From NCBI GenBank assembly GCA_036378295.1, contig DASUWS010000107.1:1-21383 (forward strand): DNA of 21,383 nucleotides. The letters are read 5' to 3'. Shown here in pieces: positions 7,366-14,262 of this stretch. The position numbers were made by a program, and so were the translations under genes. This DNA is from DAHUXT01 sp036378295 (GTDB lineage Bacteria > Chloroflexota > Ktedonobacteria > Ktedonobacterales > JADMIN01). Numbering within the stretch: position 1 is the first letter of the stretch; every line of letters begins with the position of its first letter. A model generated the notes under the pieces. That model searched no databases. It saw only the letters and a list, made by a program, of their open reading frames with translations, and was not told the DNA's origin.

Positions 7366-8304
7366 CTATTCGCGGCGAATCAGGAGCGCTCCCGGCAGGA
7401 TGTGGGCATCGAAGCGCTGGGCAGTAAAGACCTCGCCATCGCAGTGAGCATAGATTGGCTCGAAGGCCTCCAGAACCAGCGAGCGCACGCGCACCTGGCG
7501 CACCTCCCGCTGTCCACTGTGCCGTCCCTTCTTGACCATCGGCAGGAGGCGCAGCGCCCGTGATTGTGCGGGCTTTGTAATCAGGCAGACATCGAACAAG
7601 CCATCGTTCGGATCGGCAGTGGGATTGATGCGGAAACCGCCGCCATAGGTTGGCCCGACCGTTACGGCGGCAACCGCGTATGGGCTTTCATCCTGCGCCG
7701 CCCCATCGAGCGAGACGCGCAACTGCGGGCAGTGGTTGTACCGAAACAGCAGCTCGTAGACGCTGGCGACCTGATAGAGGGCCTTGCCACGCAGCGCCGG
7801 CACCCGCTTGAGACGCTCGGCGCGCGCGGCGATATTCGCGTCCAGCCCAACTCCGAGCGAATTGATGAAGTACCGCCCATTGACAGCGCCCGCATCCATC
7901 GGCTTTGGCGTGCCATGCAGGGCGATGTCGAGCGCTTTGATCGGGTCTCGCGGGAGCTTCAGCGTCTCGCAGGCATAATCGTTGCCGCTGCCAGCCGGAA
8001 CGACGCCCAGCGGAACGCGCTGGCCCGACGCGAGGATGCCGCTCGCGACCTCGGAGAGCGTTCCGTCGCCGCCTACCGCGATGATGGCGCGGCCACTCCG
8101 CGCGGCGTCGTTGGCCATCTGTTGCGCCGCGCCGGGTGCGTTCGTCAGCGCCAGCTCTCCACGCCCGCCAGCCAGCGCCTTTTCGAGTGGCGCGCAGAGT
8201 CTGGCGCAGCGCCCGCGATTCCCCGCGGGATTGAGGATCACCAGTGGCGGCTCGGCGGAAAGATCAGGTGGCTGAGGTAGCGAGGAAGCATCAAGCGCGC
8301 CCAT
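7366..8304 (-). CDS. Diacylglycerol/lipid kinase, YegS-DAGK catalytic family
   Basis: This 312-aa cytosolic or membrane-associated lipid kinase belongs to the diacylglycerol-kinase catalytic superfamily, which phosphorylates a lipid hydroxyl with ATP. Motifs in order: NPAGNRGR near 25-32, the nucleotide-binding GGDGT (78-82) in AVGGDGTLSEVASGI, the PAGSGNDYA loop (about 103-111), and the C-terminal ADPNDGLFDV (230-239) that precedes the last beta-rich domain. Length and motif order match bacterial YegS/DgkB-like proteins; the exact lipid is not readable. I take the ATG at 8304, preceded by GGGAGAG eight bases away. A TTG at 8352 in the same frame lacks a ribosome site. The gene is immediately downstream of the TnpB element. 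Without that element it would follow rsmG by about 120 bases, so the two were probably one transcription unit. Confidence 0.92.
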   Translation of the reverse strand: MGALDASSLPQPPDLSAEPPLVILNPAGNRGRCARLCAPLEKALAGGRGELALTNAPGAAQQMANDAARSGRAIIAVGGDGTLSEVASGILASGQRVPLGVVPAGSGNDYACETLKLPRDPIKALDIALHGTPKPMDAGAVNGRYFINSLGVGLDANIAARAERLKRVPALRGKALYQVASVYELLFRYNHCPQLRVSLDGAAQDESPYAVAAVTVGPTYGGGFRINPTADPNDGLFDVCLITKPAQSRALRLLPMVKKGRHSGQREVRQVRVRSLVLEAFEPIYAHCDGEVFTAQRFDAHILPGALLIRRE

Positions 8305-8363
8305 GAGCGTCTCTCCCGTCTGTGCGGAGCGGGCCGCAGCGATCAGAGCCAAAAACTCTGGCC

Positions 8364-8383
8364 CTCAGTGTAGCTCAGTGTAG
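8364..8383. repeat. Tandem 10-bp direct repeat upstream of the lipid kinase
   Basis: CTCAGTGTAG occurs twice back to back (8364-8373 and 8374-8383). On the minus strand each copy holds TACACT, a possible -10 like hexamer, 60-80 bases before the lipid kinase start. It sits 18 bases outside the predicted TnpB element end, so it belongs to the host sequence. Its role is unknown. Confidence 0.5.
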
Positions 8384-8400
8384 CGCGTTTCGCCTCTCTG

Positions 8401-8560
8401 TTGACACTCTCCCGCACACATGTGGGAGATTCTCGGTTCTCCGGGGCGGCCTACGCCACCTCTCCCCGACGGGCCTGCCCGGCCCGTTCTATATTCTTCG
8501 CGGCGTTATGGTCCCGGTGCAAGCTCGTGCCGCAGTCTGGACAGCTATGCCACCGCACAG
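8401..8560 (-). ncRNA. Candidate omega-RNA overlapping the tnpB 3' end and right end
   Basis: TnpB proteins use an RNA made from the 3' end of their gene through the right end of the element, with the guide read from the flanking host DNA. This stretch has the expected structure: GGGCC/GGCCC-type pairing inside the last tnpB codons, a GC-rich segment after the stop, and the right-end hairpin at 8409-8428. The scaffold would end at TCAA (8401). The guide would continue into 8400-8385, reading CAGAGAGGCGAAACGC. The 5' boundary given is an estimate from the family. The right boundary comes from the IS608-type end. Confidence 0.6.
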
Positions 8561-9581
8561 ACAGCCCTTTCCGCACCACCGCACCACAGCCAGAGCACGT
8601 CTGGCTGGTATAGGCAGGCGGCACGGCGACGACTCCGCGCCCGGCCCATGCTGCCTTGGCGCTGAGAATGCTCAAGAATTGAGACCAGCCCGCATCGCTG
8701 ATGCTCTTGGCGAGGTGGTGATTCTTGAGCATGTTGGCCGTCTGCAAACCTTCGTGATAGATCGTGTCGTAGTCGCGTACCAGAGCAAGCGCCGTCTTGT
8801 GCTGGAAGTCTAGCCGTTGCCGTTTCACCGTAAGGTGCGTTTTGGCGAGCAACTGCACCGCTTTACGTCGGCGATTGCTGCCGTGCTTGCGGCGCGACAC
8901 CCGGCGCTGTGCAGTCTTCAAGCGGCGCTCGGCACGGCGATAACAGCGTGGGTTATGGATCATTGTGCCATCGGAGAGTGTGGCAAACGATTCGATGCCC
9001 AGATCAATGCCGGTTTCTTGCTCTGTCGTGGGAAGTGCCTGCGTGGGCACGTCCGCGCACGAGAAGCAGACGTACCAGCCGTCCGCTTCCCGGCTGATCG
9101 TGACCGTCTTGGGCGTCCCCTCTAGAGGGCGACTCCAACGAACGGCTAGCCGTCCAATCTTCGACAAGACCAGGAAGCCGTTATCCAGGGAAGCGCCATT
9201 ACCGAATTGCTTGTAGGTGAAGCTGTGGTAGCGCTCACGCCCCTGAAAGCGCGGGAATCCGGGCGTCTGACCCGCCCTCACACGGCGGAAGAACGCTTGA
9301 TAGGTCTTGTCCAACCGCGCCAGCACGTCTTGCAAGACCTGGCTGTGGATAGCAGCATATTCGGGAAACGTCTCCTTGATTTCTGGCAGTTCAGCTTGTT
9401 GCTGCGTCGCGGTGAGCGTCACGCCGCGCCGCCGATACGCCGTGATGCGCTCTTCGAGCGCGGTGTTGTAGAGTGCGCGGCAACGCCACAAGACAGACTC
9501 CATCGCCCACTCCTGATGTGGAGTGGGCTTGAGCTTGTACTTGTAGGCTTTCCGCACCGTCTGCTCCGTCTGCTCGTCCAT
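8451..9581 (-). CDS. tnpB: TnpB, RNA-guided DNA endonuclease of an IS605-family element
   Basis: This 376-aa TnpB is the likely ancestor type of Cas12: a nuclease guided by an RNA from the element's right end. The N-terminal helix-rich domain begins with KAYKYKLKPT (about 11-20), the usual OrfB_IS605 start. The RuvC-like catalytic residues are all present: D193 (GIDLGIESFA), E277 (IYHEGLQTANM) and D357 (LHRDHNAAKNI). The zinc finger has C329, C332 (CSGCG), C347 and C350 (CPDCG). Length is normal and the frame is unbroken, so the protein is probably active. The ATG at 9581 has only a weak site (AGAGA). No tnpA accompanies it. In known elements TnpB cuts the empty donor site and favours retention of the element. 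Confidence 0.95.
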   Translation of the reverse strand: MDEQTEQTVRKAYKYKLKPTPHQEWAMESVLWRCRALYNTALEERITAYRRRGVTLTATQQQAELPEIKETFPEYAAIHSQVLQDVLARLDKTYQAFFRRVRAGQTPGFPRFQGRERYHSFTYKQFGNGASLDNGFLVLSKIGRLAVRWSRPLEGTPKTVTISREADGWYVCFSCADVPTQALPTTEQETGIDLGIESFATLSDGTMIHNPRCYRRAERRLKTAQRRVSRRKHGSNRRRKAVQLLAKTHLTVKRQRLDFQHKTALALVRDYDTIYHEGLQTANMLKNHHLAKSISDAGWSQFLSILSAKAAWAGRGVVAVPPAYTSQTCSGCGAVVRKGLSVRWHSCPDCGTSLHRDHNAAKNIERAGQARRGEVA

Positions 9582-9658
9582 ATGTCTCTATTCTGCCTGA
9601 TAGGCACGAAATCGGCAAGTCACACGACGCGCGGGCCATTCATCTCCCGGCTGAAGCC

Positions 9659-9676
9659 AGAGGCTTTCTAGCCTCT
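9659..9676 (-). repeat. Left-end subterminal hairpin of the TnpB element
   Basis: There is a perfect 7-bp inverted repeat (AGAGGCT, loop of 4, AGCCTCT). A second small hairpin (GGCT/AGCC, 9649-9658) lies beside it on the inner side. It sits five bases from the predicted left cleavage site, next to the AAAG guide. This is where TnpA of the IS200/IS605 family binds the left-end hairpin. Confidence 0.75.
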
Positions 9677-9701
9677 TTTCTGTAAACCCATGCCAGGGCG
9701 C

Positions 9702-10472
9702 TCAGATGGTGCCGAGTGGGTGTCTGGCTGGCGCTCCCGCTGGCCGGGGATAGTGTGGTGGGCAGCGGTGGCCCTGTTCGGCAACCAGCAGCACGCGGCC
9801 ATCGTCCAGCGGTGGAACGGTGACGGGAATCGGGGCGAGCAAGTGGGCGCCCAATTGCCCCGCTGCACGCTGGCCAGCCGCGATCTCGTCAGCCAGGTCG
9901 CCTTTCTTCGGCAGCACGATGTGTCCGCCCGGACGCGCAAAGGGGCAACAGTATTCCAGCAGGGTAGGCAGCGCCGCGACCGCCCGCGCCGTCACGACAT
10001 GATAGCGGCTCCGCTCGCCTGGCTGCCGCGCCATCTCCTCCGCCCGCCCATGCACCGGGCGCACGTTCTCCAGACTGAGCGCCTCAAGGGCCTCCTGTTG
10101 GAAACGGATCTTCTTGCCCGTCGCGTCGAGCGAAGTAACATGCCAGCGCGGGAACGCAATCGCGAGCGGCAGCGCGGGAAAGCCCGCCCCACTGCCGATA
10201 TCCAACAGGCGCAGGGACCGCCCGCGCTCCTGGGGAGGAATCGCCAGCACACAGGTGAGCGAATCGAGAAAGTGGCGTGTTTCCACCTCTGCCGGATTGG
10301 TGATAGCAGTCAGGTTGATACGCGCGTTCCATTCCAGCAGCAGCGAGCGCAGCCGCAGAAACTGGTCCATCTGTCCCGCGTCGAGCGGGATACCCAGCGT
10401 GGCGACTCCTGCCCGCAAGACCGGAAGATCGTCGGCACCTTCGTTCACACGTGCTCCAATCACAGATCGCAT
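9702..10472 (-). CDS. rsmG: 16S rRNA (guanine-N7) methyltransferase RsmG
   Basis: This SAM-dependent enzyme makes m7G527 (E. coli numbering) in the 530 loop of 16S rRNA. Counted from the ATG at 10472 it has 256 residues. Motifs: LLLEWNARINLTAI (44-57), typical of the GidB/RsmG N-terminus; SAM motif I LDIGSGAGFPALPLA (90-104); LDATGKK (115-121); ARAVAALPTLLEY (162-174); and GHIVLPKKG (183-191). All fit RsmG. The frame is open back to a GTG at 10532, but that codon abuts a 27-base palindrome whose purine arm only imitates a ribosome site. The ATG at 10472 has no strong site either, so the start is uncertain by 20 codons. It follows the VWA gene by about 130 bases and is itself followed by the TnpB element. 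Confidence 0.93.
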   Translation of the reverse strand: MRSVIGARVNEGADDLPVLRAGVATLGIPLDAGQMDQFLRLRSLLLEWNARINLTAITNPAEVETRHFLDSLTCVLAIPPQERGRSLRLLDIGSGAGFPALPLAIAFPRWHVTSLDATGKKIRFQQEALEALSLENVRPVHGRAEEMARQPGERSRYHVVTARAVAALPTLLEYCCPFARPGGHIVLPKKGDLADEIAAGQRAAGQLGAHLLAPIPVTVPPLDDGRVLLVAEQGHRCPPHYPRPAGAPARHPLGTI

Positions 10473-10530
10473 GTTCGTCTGCGATACACCCCGCTCGAAC
10501 TCGCCTGTAGCCGAATGTGGTCTGACGAAC

Positions 10531-10557
10531 ACCCCCTCCCCGATTCGGGGAGGGGGT
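10531..10557. repeat. Perfect 27-base palindrome between the VWA gene and rsmG
   Basis: Thirteen-base arms (ACCCCCTCCCCGA and TCGGGGAGGGGGT) flank a single central T. The purine-rich tract continues as AGGGGAGAGGTC up to 10569. This C-run/G-run hairpin with an 'AGGGGAGAGG' extension looks like a dispersed intergenic repeat found in many bacterial genomes (from memory). As RNA it could fold into a stem of about 12 bp, but no T-run follows on either strand, so it is more likely a repeat or attenuator than a simple terminator. It overlaps the alternative GTG start of rsmG. Confidence 0.8.
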
Positions 10558-10580
10558 AGGGGAGAGGTCAGCTATCAGGC

Positions 10581-10613
10581 GTGAGCCGAGGGGTATGGTT
10601 CTCCTCAGCTCAC
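10581..10613 (-). terminator. Hairpin over the stop codon of the VWA gene
   Basis: Arms GTGAGC (10581-10586) and GCTCAC (10608-10613) pair. After one mismatch, GAGG (10588-10591) pairs with CCTC (10603-10606). The loop is 11 bases. The stop codon of the VWA gene (10605-10607) lies in one arm. No T-tract follows, so it may slow ribosomes or attenuate read-through into rsmG rather than end transcription. Confidence 0.35.
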
Positions 10614-12845
10614 GCGCTTCTGACGATTGTTCAAATAGTCGAGGAGCACGTATTCGCCGAGATCGTCCGGGCTGGTGAAGAACGCGCGCCCCCGGTTGAT
10701 AGTCGCCATCTGGTTGACGAAGTGCTTCAGCGTGGGATCGTCCCAGAGCATGAAGACGTTGATGGTGATGTTCTCGCGGGTGCAGCGCTTCACCTCGCGC
10801 AGCGTCTGCAACATCGCTTCGGGTGGCGGCGGCCAGTCGAATATCCAGTGGCCGCCCATGTGATAGACCGACGGGCCACCGTCCGTAATCATAATGATTT
10901 GCTTATTGGCGCCGCGTGATCGCCCAAGAAGCTGGCGGGCCAGCATCAGCCCATGGACCATGTTGGTGCCCTGCACGCGCCCCCATTCCCCCATCTCGAC
11001 CAGTTCCTCCGCCTTGAGCTCGTACGCCATATTGGAGAAACCCACCAGATACAGGTCGTCGCGTGGGAATTGCCCGCGAATCAGGCTCTCCAGGGCAATG
11101 GCGACCTTCTTGGCCGGATGCCACAGCTCGTTGAGCAGCATGCTCCAACTCATATCGAGCATGACAACGGTCGATGACCGGGTCATGTGCTCGGTGCGGT
11201 ACACCTCGAAGTCATCGTGATGCAGCCGGGCGGGCGTGCCGGGACCGTTGCGGTTGAGGCTGTTCATCAGCGTCTTTTCGAGGTTGAGATGGAAGGTGTC
11301 ACCAAACGCATAGGGTTTGGTGTCTTCATCACGCTCGCCGCCATAGCCACGTTCGGGCAGGCGATGATGCCCGAAGGCGTCGCGCTTCAGGCGCGCGAAG
11401 ATATCTTCGAGTGCCTTCTGCCCAATGCGCCGGATGCCGCGCGCGGTCATTTCGAGACGATCACCATTGCGGCGGATGTAGCCTTCCTCTTCGAGCTGGC
11501 GCATCAACTGCTGAAGCTGTTCGAGCGCCTGGGCCTCCTCCTCGCCAACCAGGTTGCGCATCTGCTCAGGGTCGAGCCCTTCGAAATCACCCGAGCGGCG
11601 CGCGGTGCGCAGGTTGTCCTCCAGCTCGTCCATCTCCTGCAAGACGCCCATCAGGTGCATCGCCTCGGCCAGCGAGACCGGCTCATCGCCCGTGAGCGGG
11701 AAGCGGGTGCGCCTGCTGGAAGGCGAGAGTGCTTCCAGGTTCATGGCCAGTTCCGCGAGGTCCACCCGCAACCGATCGTCGCCGATCAGACTCTCCACCA
11801 TATCCTGAAGCTGCTGGCGCTGCTCTGGCGACATGCTGTCCATCAGCGCCTGCATCTGCGCCTGCCGCTGGGCCATTTGCTCGATGAGGTCATCCAGCGA
11901 GTTGACGCCTGGGAAGAAATCGCCATACTTCTGCATGAAGCTGTCGAAGTCTGGCTCGCCGCCCTCGGCGCGCTCACGCATCATCTGGTTGAGGTCGCGC
12001 ACCATCTCGCGCATGCGCGCCAGGTCCTCTGGCGTCATGCTGGAAAGTGCCTGTTGCATGCCCTGGAAGTATTGCTGCATGATCTGCTGCTGCAGCTGCT
12101 GCAACAACTCCTGGAACTCCTGACGCGCCTGGTCATCCATGAAGTCATAGTCGGAGAGCGACTTGATCTGACCGCCGGGATCTTTCGGGAGATCCTGCAA
12201 GAATTGCAGCTTGCGGTTGGCGATGTTTTCCAGCATGCGGCGAAGCGTCTCGGGATCGAGATCGCCCGACCCGCCGCCCGACTCACCGCCAGCCCCCTGC
12301 TCGCCAGCATCGCCGCCCTGCTGTGGCTGTCCCTGAGCCGACGGCTGCCGCCCCTGTTGGCCTTGCTGGCCTTGCTGCCCTTGTTGGCTTTGCTGCCCTT
12401 GTTGGCTTTGCTGCCCTTGTTGGCCCTGGGCATCGGGTGACTGTGCTCCCGGCTCACGCTGTTCTGGCGCACCACGTTGCGTGCCGCTGGCCTCGTCCAG
12501 CCGCCGCTGGATGCTCTCGCGCTCCAGTTGCTTGATATGCTCGAGCTTCTGCAGAATGTCGTCCATGACGCCGTTCATGTTGTAGCGCTGCATGCGCTCC
12601 TGGCGCATCTGCTTCAGGCGTTCCAGCATATCCCTCAGGCCCATGCGATGATCGCCGTTGCGCCCGGTGAATCCCTGCTGCATCAGCCGGTTGAGCGCCT
12701 GGCGCAAGTCGCCGGACTTCATGTAATCGTCCGAGAGCGCGTCGAGGACGCTCTCGGAGTCCAGGTCATCGAGCCGCTGCGTGCCATCCCATCGTGAGTA
12801 GCGGTATGGCTTGTGCGAGCGGAATTTATCGAATAGTGCGGACAT
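10605..12845 (-). CDS. VWA-domain protein, partner of the MoxR-type ATPase
   Basis: This is a 746-aa cytosolic protein from the ATG at 12845 (GGAG six bases upstream, 13 bases after the ATPase stop). The first 120 residues are charged and helical. Residues 139-175 are a Gln/Gly tract built from the repeat QSQQGQ, then a Gly/Ser-rich linker. A long helical middle follows, rich in Gln, Met and Glu (PEDLARMREM, PEQRQQLQDM, PEQMRNLVGE). The von Willebrand A domain is C-terminal with a complete metal site: D564-x-S566-x-S568 (DMSWS), T627 (QGTNMV) and D655 (TDGGPS). The pair resembles the actinobacterial Rv0958/Rv0959 arrangement and other MoxR-VWA modules, in which the AAA+ ATPase remodels or inserts cofactors into target proteins. 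The target here is unknown. An alternative start at 12887 would overlap the ATPase gene and is less likely. Confidence 0.88.
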   Translation of the reverse strand: MSALFDKFRSHKPYRYSRWDGTQRLDDLDSESVLDALSDDYMKSGDLRQALNRLMQQGFTGRNGDHRMGLRDMLERLKQMRQERMQRYNMNGVMDDILQKLEHIKQLERESIQRRLDEASGTQRGAPEQREPGAQSPDAQGQQGQQSQQGQQSQQGQQGQQGQQGRQPSAQGQPQQGGDAGEQGAGGESGGGSGDLDPETLRRMLENIANRKLQFLQDLPKDPGGQIKSLSDYDFMDDQARQEFQELLQQLQQQIMQQYFQGMQQALSSMTPEDLARMREMVRDLNQMMRERAEGGEPDFDSFMQKYGDFFPGVNSLDDLIEQMAQRQAQMQALMDSMSPEQRQQLQDMVESLIGDDRLRVDLAELAMNLEALSPSSRRTRFPLTGDEPVSLAEAMHLMGVLQEMDELEDNLRTARRSGDFEGLDPEQMRNLVGEEEAQALEQLQQLMRQLEEEGYIRRNGDRLEMTARGIRRIGQKALEDIFARLKRDAFGHHRLPERGYGGERDEDTKPYAFGDTFHLNLEKTLMNSLNRNGPGTPARLHHDDFEVYRTEHMTRSSTVVMLDMSWSMLLNELWHPAKKVAIALESLIRGQFPRDDLYLVGFSNMAYELKAEELVEMGEWGRVQGTNMVHGLMLARQLLGRSRGANKQIIMITDGGPSVYHMGGHWIFDWPPPPEAMLQTLREVKRCTRENITINVFMLWDDPTLKHFVNQMATINRGRAFFTSPDDLGEYVLLDYLNNRQKRVS
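12354..12428 (-). repeat. In-frame 18-bp tandem repeat inside the VWA gene
   Basis: Three copies of an 18-base unit (12375-12392, 12393-12410, 12411-12428, the last with two changes) are preceded by degenerate copies from 12354. Each encodes Gln-Ser-Gln-Gln-Gly-Gln. The unit length keeps the frame, so copy number could vary by slippage without breaking the protein. Confidence 0.85.
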
Positions 12846-12858
12846 TGCGCACTCCGTC

Positions 12859-14262
12859 CTAGCGCCGATAGCGCGTCTGCCCGGCAACCTCGTCTTTGTT
12901 CAGTCGCTTATTGACGTGCAGCCCTTCGAGGATGAACTCGACGGCCGCGGCGACCGTGGCGGGGCTACCGTGCCCGTTCAGCTTGGCGACGGCTGCCTTC
13001 AGGCCACCCACGCGCGCCATCTGATTCACGTATTCCATGGCCGGTTGCGCATCTGAGGCGCGAACATTCAACCCTTTCTCGAAGCCCGCGACCAGCTGCT
13101 CGAACTCGCTCACCTCGAAGTACTGGCGGAAGACCGTGTTCACAGCCTGCCGTACCAGCTTCTCGATGACGGCATCTTCGCGAACCTCTCCAATGGTGTC
13201 CAACTCGATCTTGCCCGCTGTCGAGGCGATGACCGCGCTCAGGTCGCTGATGCGGGGCACTGCCTGGCGCTCTTTGAGCCGGATGGCCCGGCGCACAGCA
13301 TTGCTCATCACGTTCTCGTAGTTGGTGATCGAGACACGCACGCTCACGCCAGACTTCTGACTGATATCCGGGCTGCGCCGCGCAAGATGCGTCATTTGCG
13401 CCAGAATCTCGCGCATGTAGTCGGGATAAACCGTCTCGATGCCTTCGAGATCGAAGGGGCGACTTTCCGACTCCATAATGGCGATCTCGTGCTCGACGGT
13501 GCGTGGGTAGTGTGTGCGAATCTCAGAGCCAAGGCGGTCTTTGAGCGGCGTGATGATACGCCCGCGATTGGTGTAGTCCTCAGGATTGGCGCTCGCCACC
13601 ACAAAGACATCCAGCGGCAGGCGAATCTTATAGCCGCGAATCTGGACATCGCGCTCTTCCATGATATTGAGCAGACCAACCTGAATGCGCTCGGCGAGGT
13701 CTGGCAGCTCGTTGATGCAGAAGATGCCGCGATTGGTGCGCGGAATCAGGCCGTAGTGGAGTGTCAGCTCATCGGAGAGATAGCGTCCCTCGGCCACCTT
13801 GATCGGGTCCACCTCACCTACAAGATCCGCGATGGTAATGTCAGGCGTCGCCAGCTTCTCACCGTAGCGGACGTCACGCGCTATCCAGTGAATAGGCGTC
13901 TCGTCGCCCTCCTCGGCCACGCGGTCGCGGCAGGCGCGACAGATGGGGTGGAATGGATTGTCGTTGATCTCGCACCCAGCAATGACGGGTGTCTCGGCGT
14001 CAAGCAGGTTCACCAGGCTGCGCGCGATCCGTGTCTTGGCCTGGCCACGCTCGCCCAGCAGGACGATATCCTGCCCGGAGAGAATGGCGTTTTCGATCTG
14101 TGGGATGACCGTATCGTCGTAGCCAACGATGCCGGGGAAAAGCTCTTCTCCGGCGCGCATCTTTTGCATCAGATTCTGGCGCATCTCATCCTTGATAGAG
14201 AGAATGCGGTATCCACTGTCTCGAAGCTGCCCGATAGTTGCGGGCTTGCTGCTATTTGCCAT
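12859..14262 (-). CDS. MoxR-like AAA+ ATPase (magnesium-chelatase ChlI-like)
   Basis: This 467-aa ATPase is counted from the ATG at 14262. Walker A is GERGQAKT (70-77), with Ala where the classical P-loop has Gly. Walker B is FCINE (181-185), using Asn-Glu in place of Asp-Glu, as in MoxR/ChlI-type proteins. Sensor 1 lies in ASANPED (224-230). Three cysteines in CEINDNPFHPICRAC (97, 108, 111) suggest a metal site in an insert. The C-terminal part is helical. MoxR ATPases act with VWA proteins as metal-dependent chaperones or chelatases; the partner gene follows 13 bases downstream, so both form one unit. Start choice: GAGGAG lies 12 bases before this ATG, a rather long spacing. A GTG at 14316 is in frame but lacks a site. 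True magnesium chelatase function is unlikely, as no bacteriochlorophyll genes are here. Confidence 0.9.
   Translation of the reverse strand: MANSSKPATIGQLRDSGYRILSIKDEMRQNLMQKMRAGEELFPGIVGYDDTVIPQIENAILSGQDIVLLGERGQAKTRIARSLVNLLDAETPVIAGCEINDNPFHPICRACRDRVAEEGDETPIHWIARDVRYGEKLATPDITIADLVGEVDPIKVAEGRYLSDELTLHYGLIPRTNRGIFCINELPDLAERIQVGLLNIMEERDVQIRGYKIRLPLDVFVVASANPEDYTNRGRIITPLKDRLGSEIRTHYPRTVEHEIAIMESESRPFDLEGIETVYPDYMREILAQMTHLARRSPDISQKSGVSVRVSITNYENVMSNAVRRAIRLKERQAVPRISDLSAVIASTAGKIELDTIGEVREDAVIEKLVRQAVNTVFRQYFEVSEFEQLVAGFEKGLNVRASDAQPAMEYVNQMARVGGLKAAVAKLNGHGSPATVAAAVEFILEGLHVNKRLNKDEVAGQTRYRR

Larger units (their letters stand above)
8401..9681 (-). mobile_element. IS200/IS605-family element, IS608-like ends, TnpB only
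   Basis: This is a 1281-bp element read on the minus strand. Its left end follows TTTAC (the flank includes TTAC at 9685-9682). It starts with AGAAAAG, which contains AAAG, then a perfect hairpin (9659-9676, 7-bp arms AGAGGCT/AGCCTCT). Its right end has GAAT (8432-8429) directly before a hairpin (8428-8409, outer 5-bp stem CTCCC/GGGAG) and ends AGTGTCAA at 8401. In IS608 the left cleavage site is TTAC with guide AAAG, and the right cleavage site is TCAA with guide GAAT; all four are found here in the right order. No tnpA (Y1 transposase) is present, so movement would need TnpA supplied in trans. As expected for this family there are no terminal inverted repeats. It is inserted 20 bases after the rsmG stop and in the same direction as rsmG. 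Confidence 0.85.

Noticed and set aside
7006..8280. Plus-strand frames opposite the lipid kinase and the 134-aa gene
   Set aside because: They are antisense to a clear DAGK-family protein; their products are Arg-rich and match nothing. The 134-aa gene has its own -10 box and ribosome site.
10473..10532. N-terminal extension of RsmG from the GTG at 10532
   Set aside because: The apparent ribosome site is part of a 27-base palindrome only three bases from the GTG, and the extra residues are unlike RsmG. Not fully excluded.
12354..12428. Possible CRISPR-like array from regular repeats
   Set aside because: The copies are contiguous with no spacers, lie in frame inside a gene and encode a Gln/Gly linker.
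11187..12440. Plus-strand open frame of 417 codons, Leu/His-rich
   Set aside because: It is the exact antisense of the VWA gene, whose domains and metal site are clear. Its Leu runs are the complement of the Gln/Gly repeat codons, and it lacks a convincing ribosome site.
12859..14262. True magnesium chelatase for chlorophyll synthesis
   Set aside because: Only the ChlI-like ATPase and a VWA partner are present, with no ChlH or pigment genes. The pair fits the wider MoxR-VWA group better.
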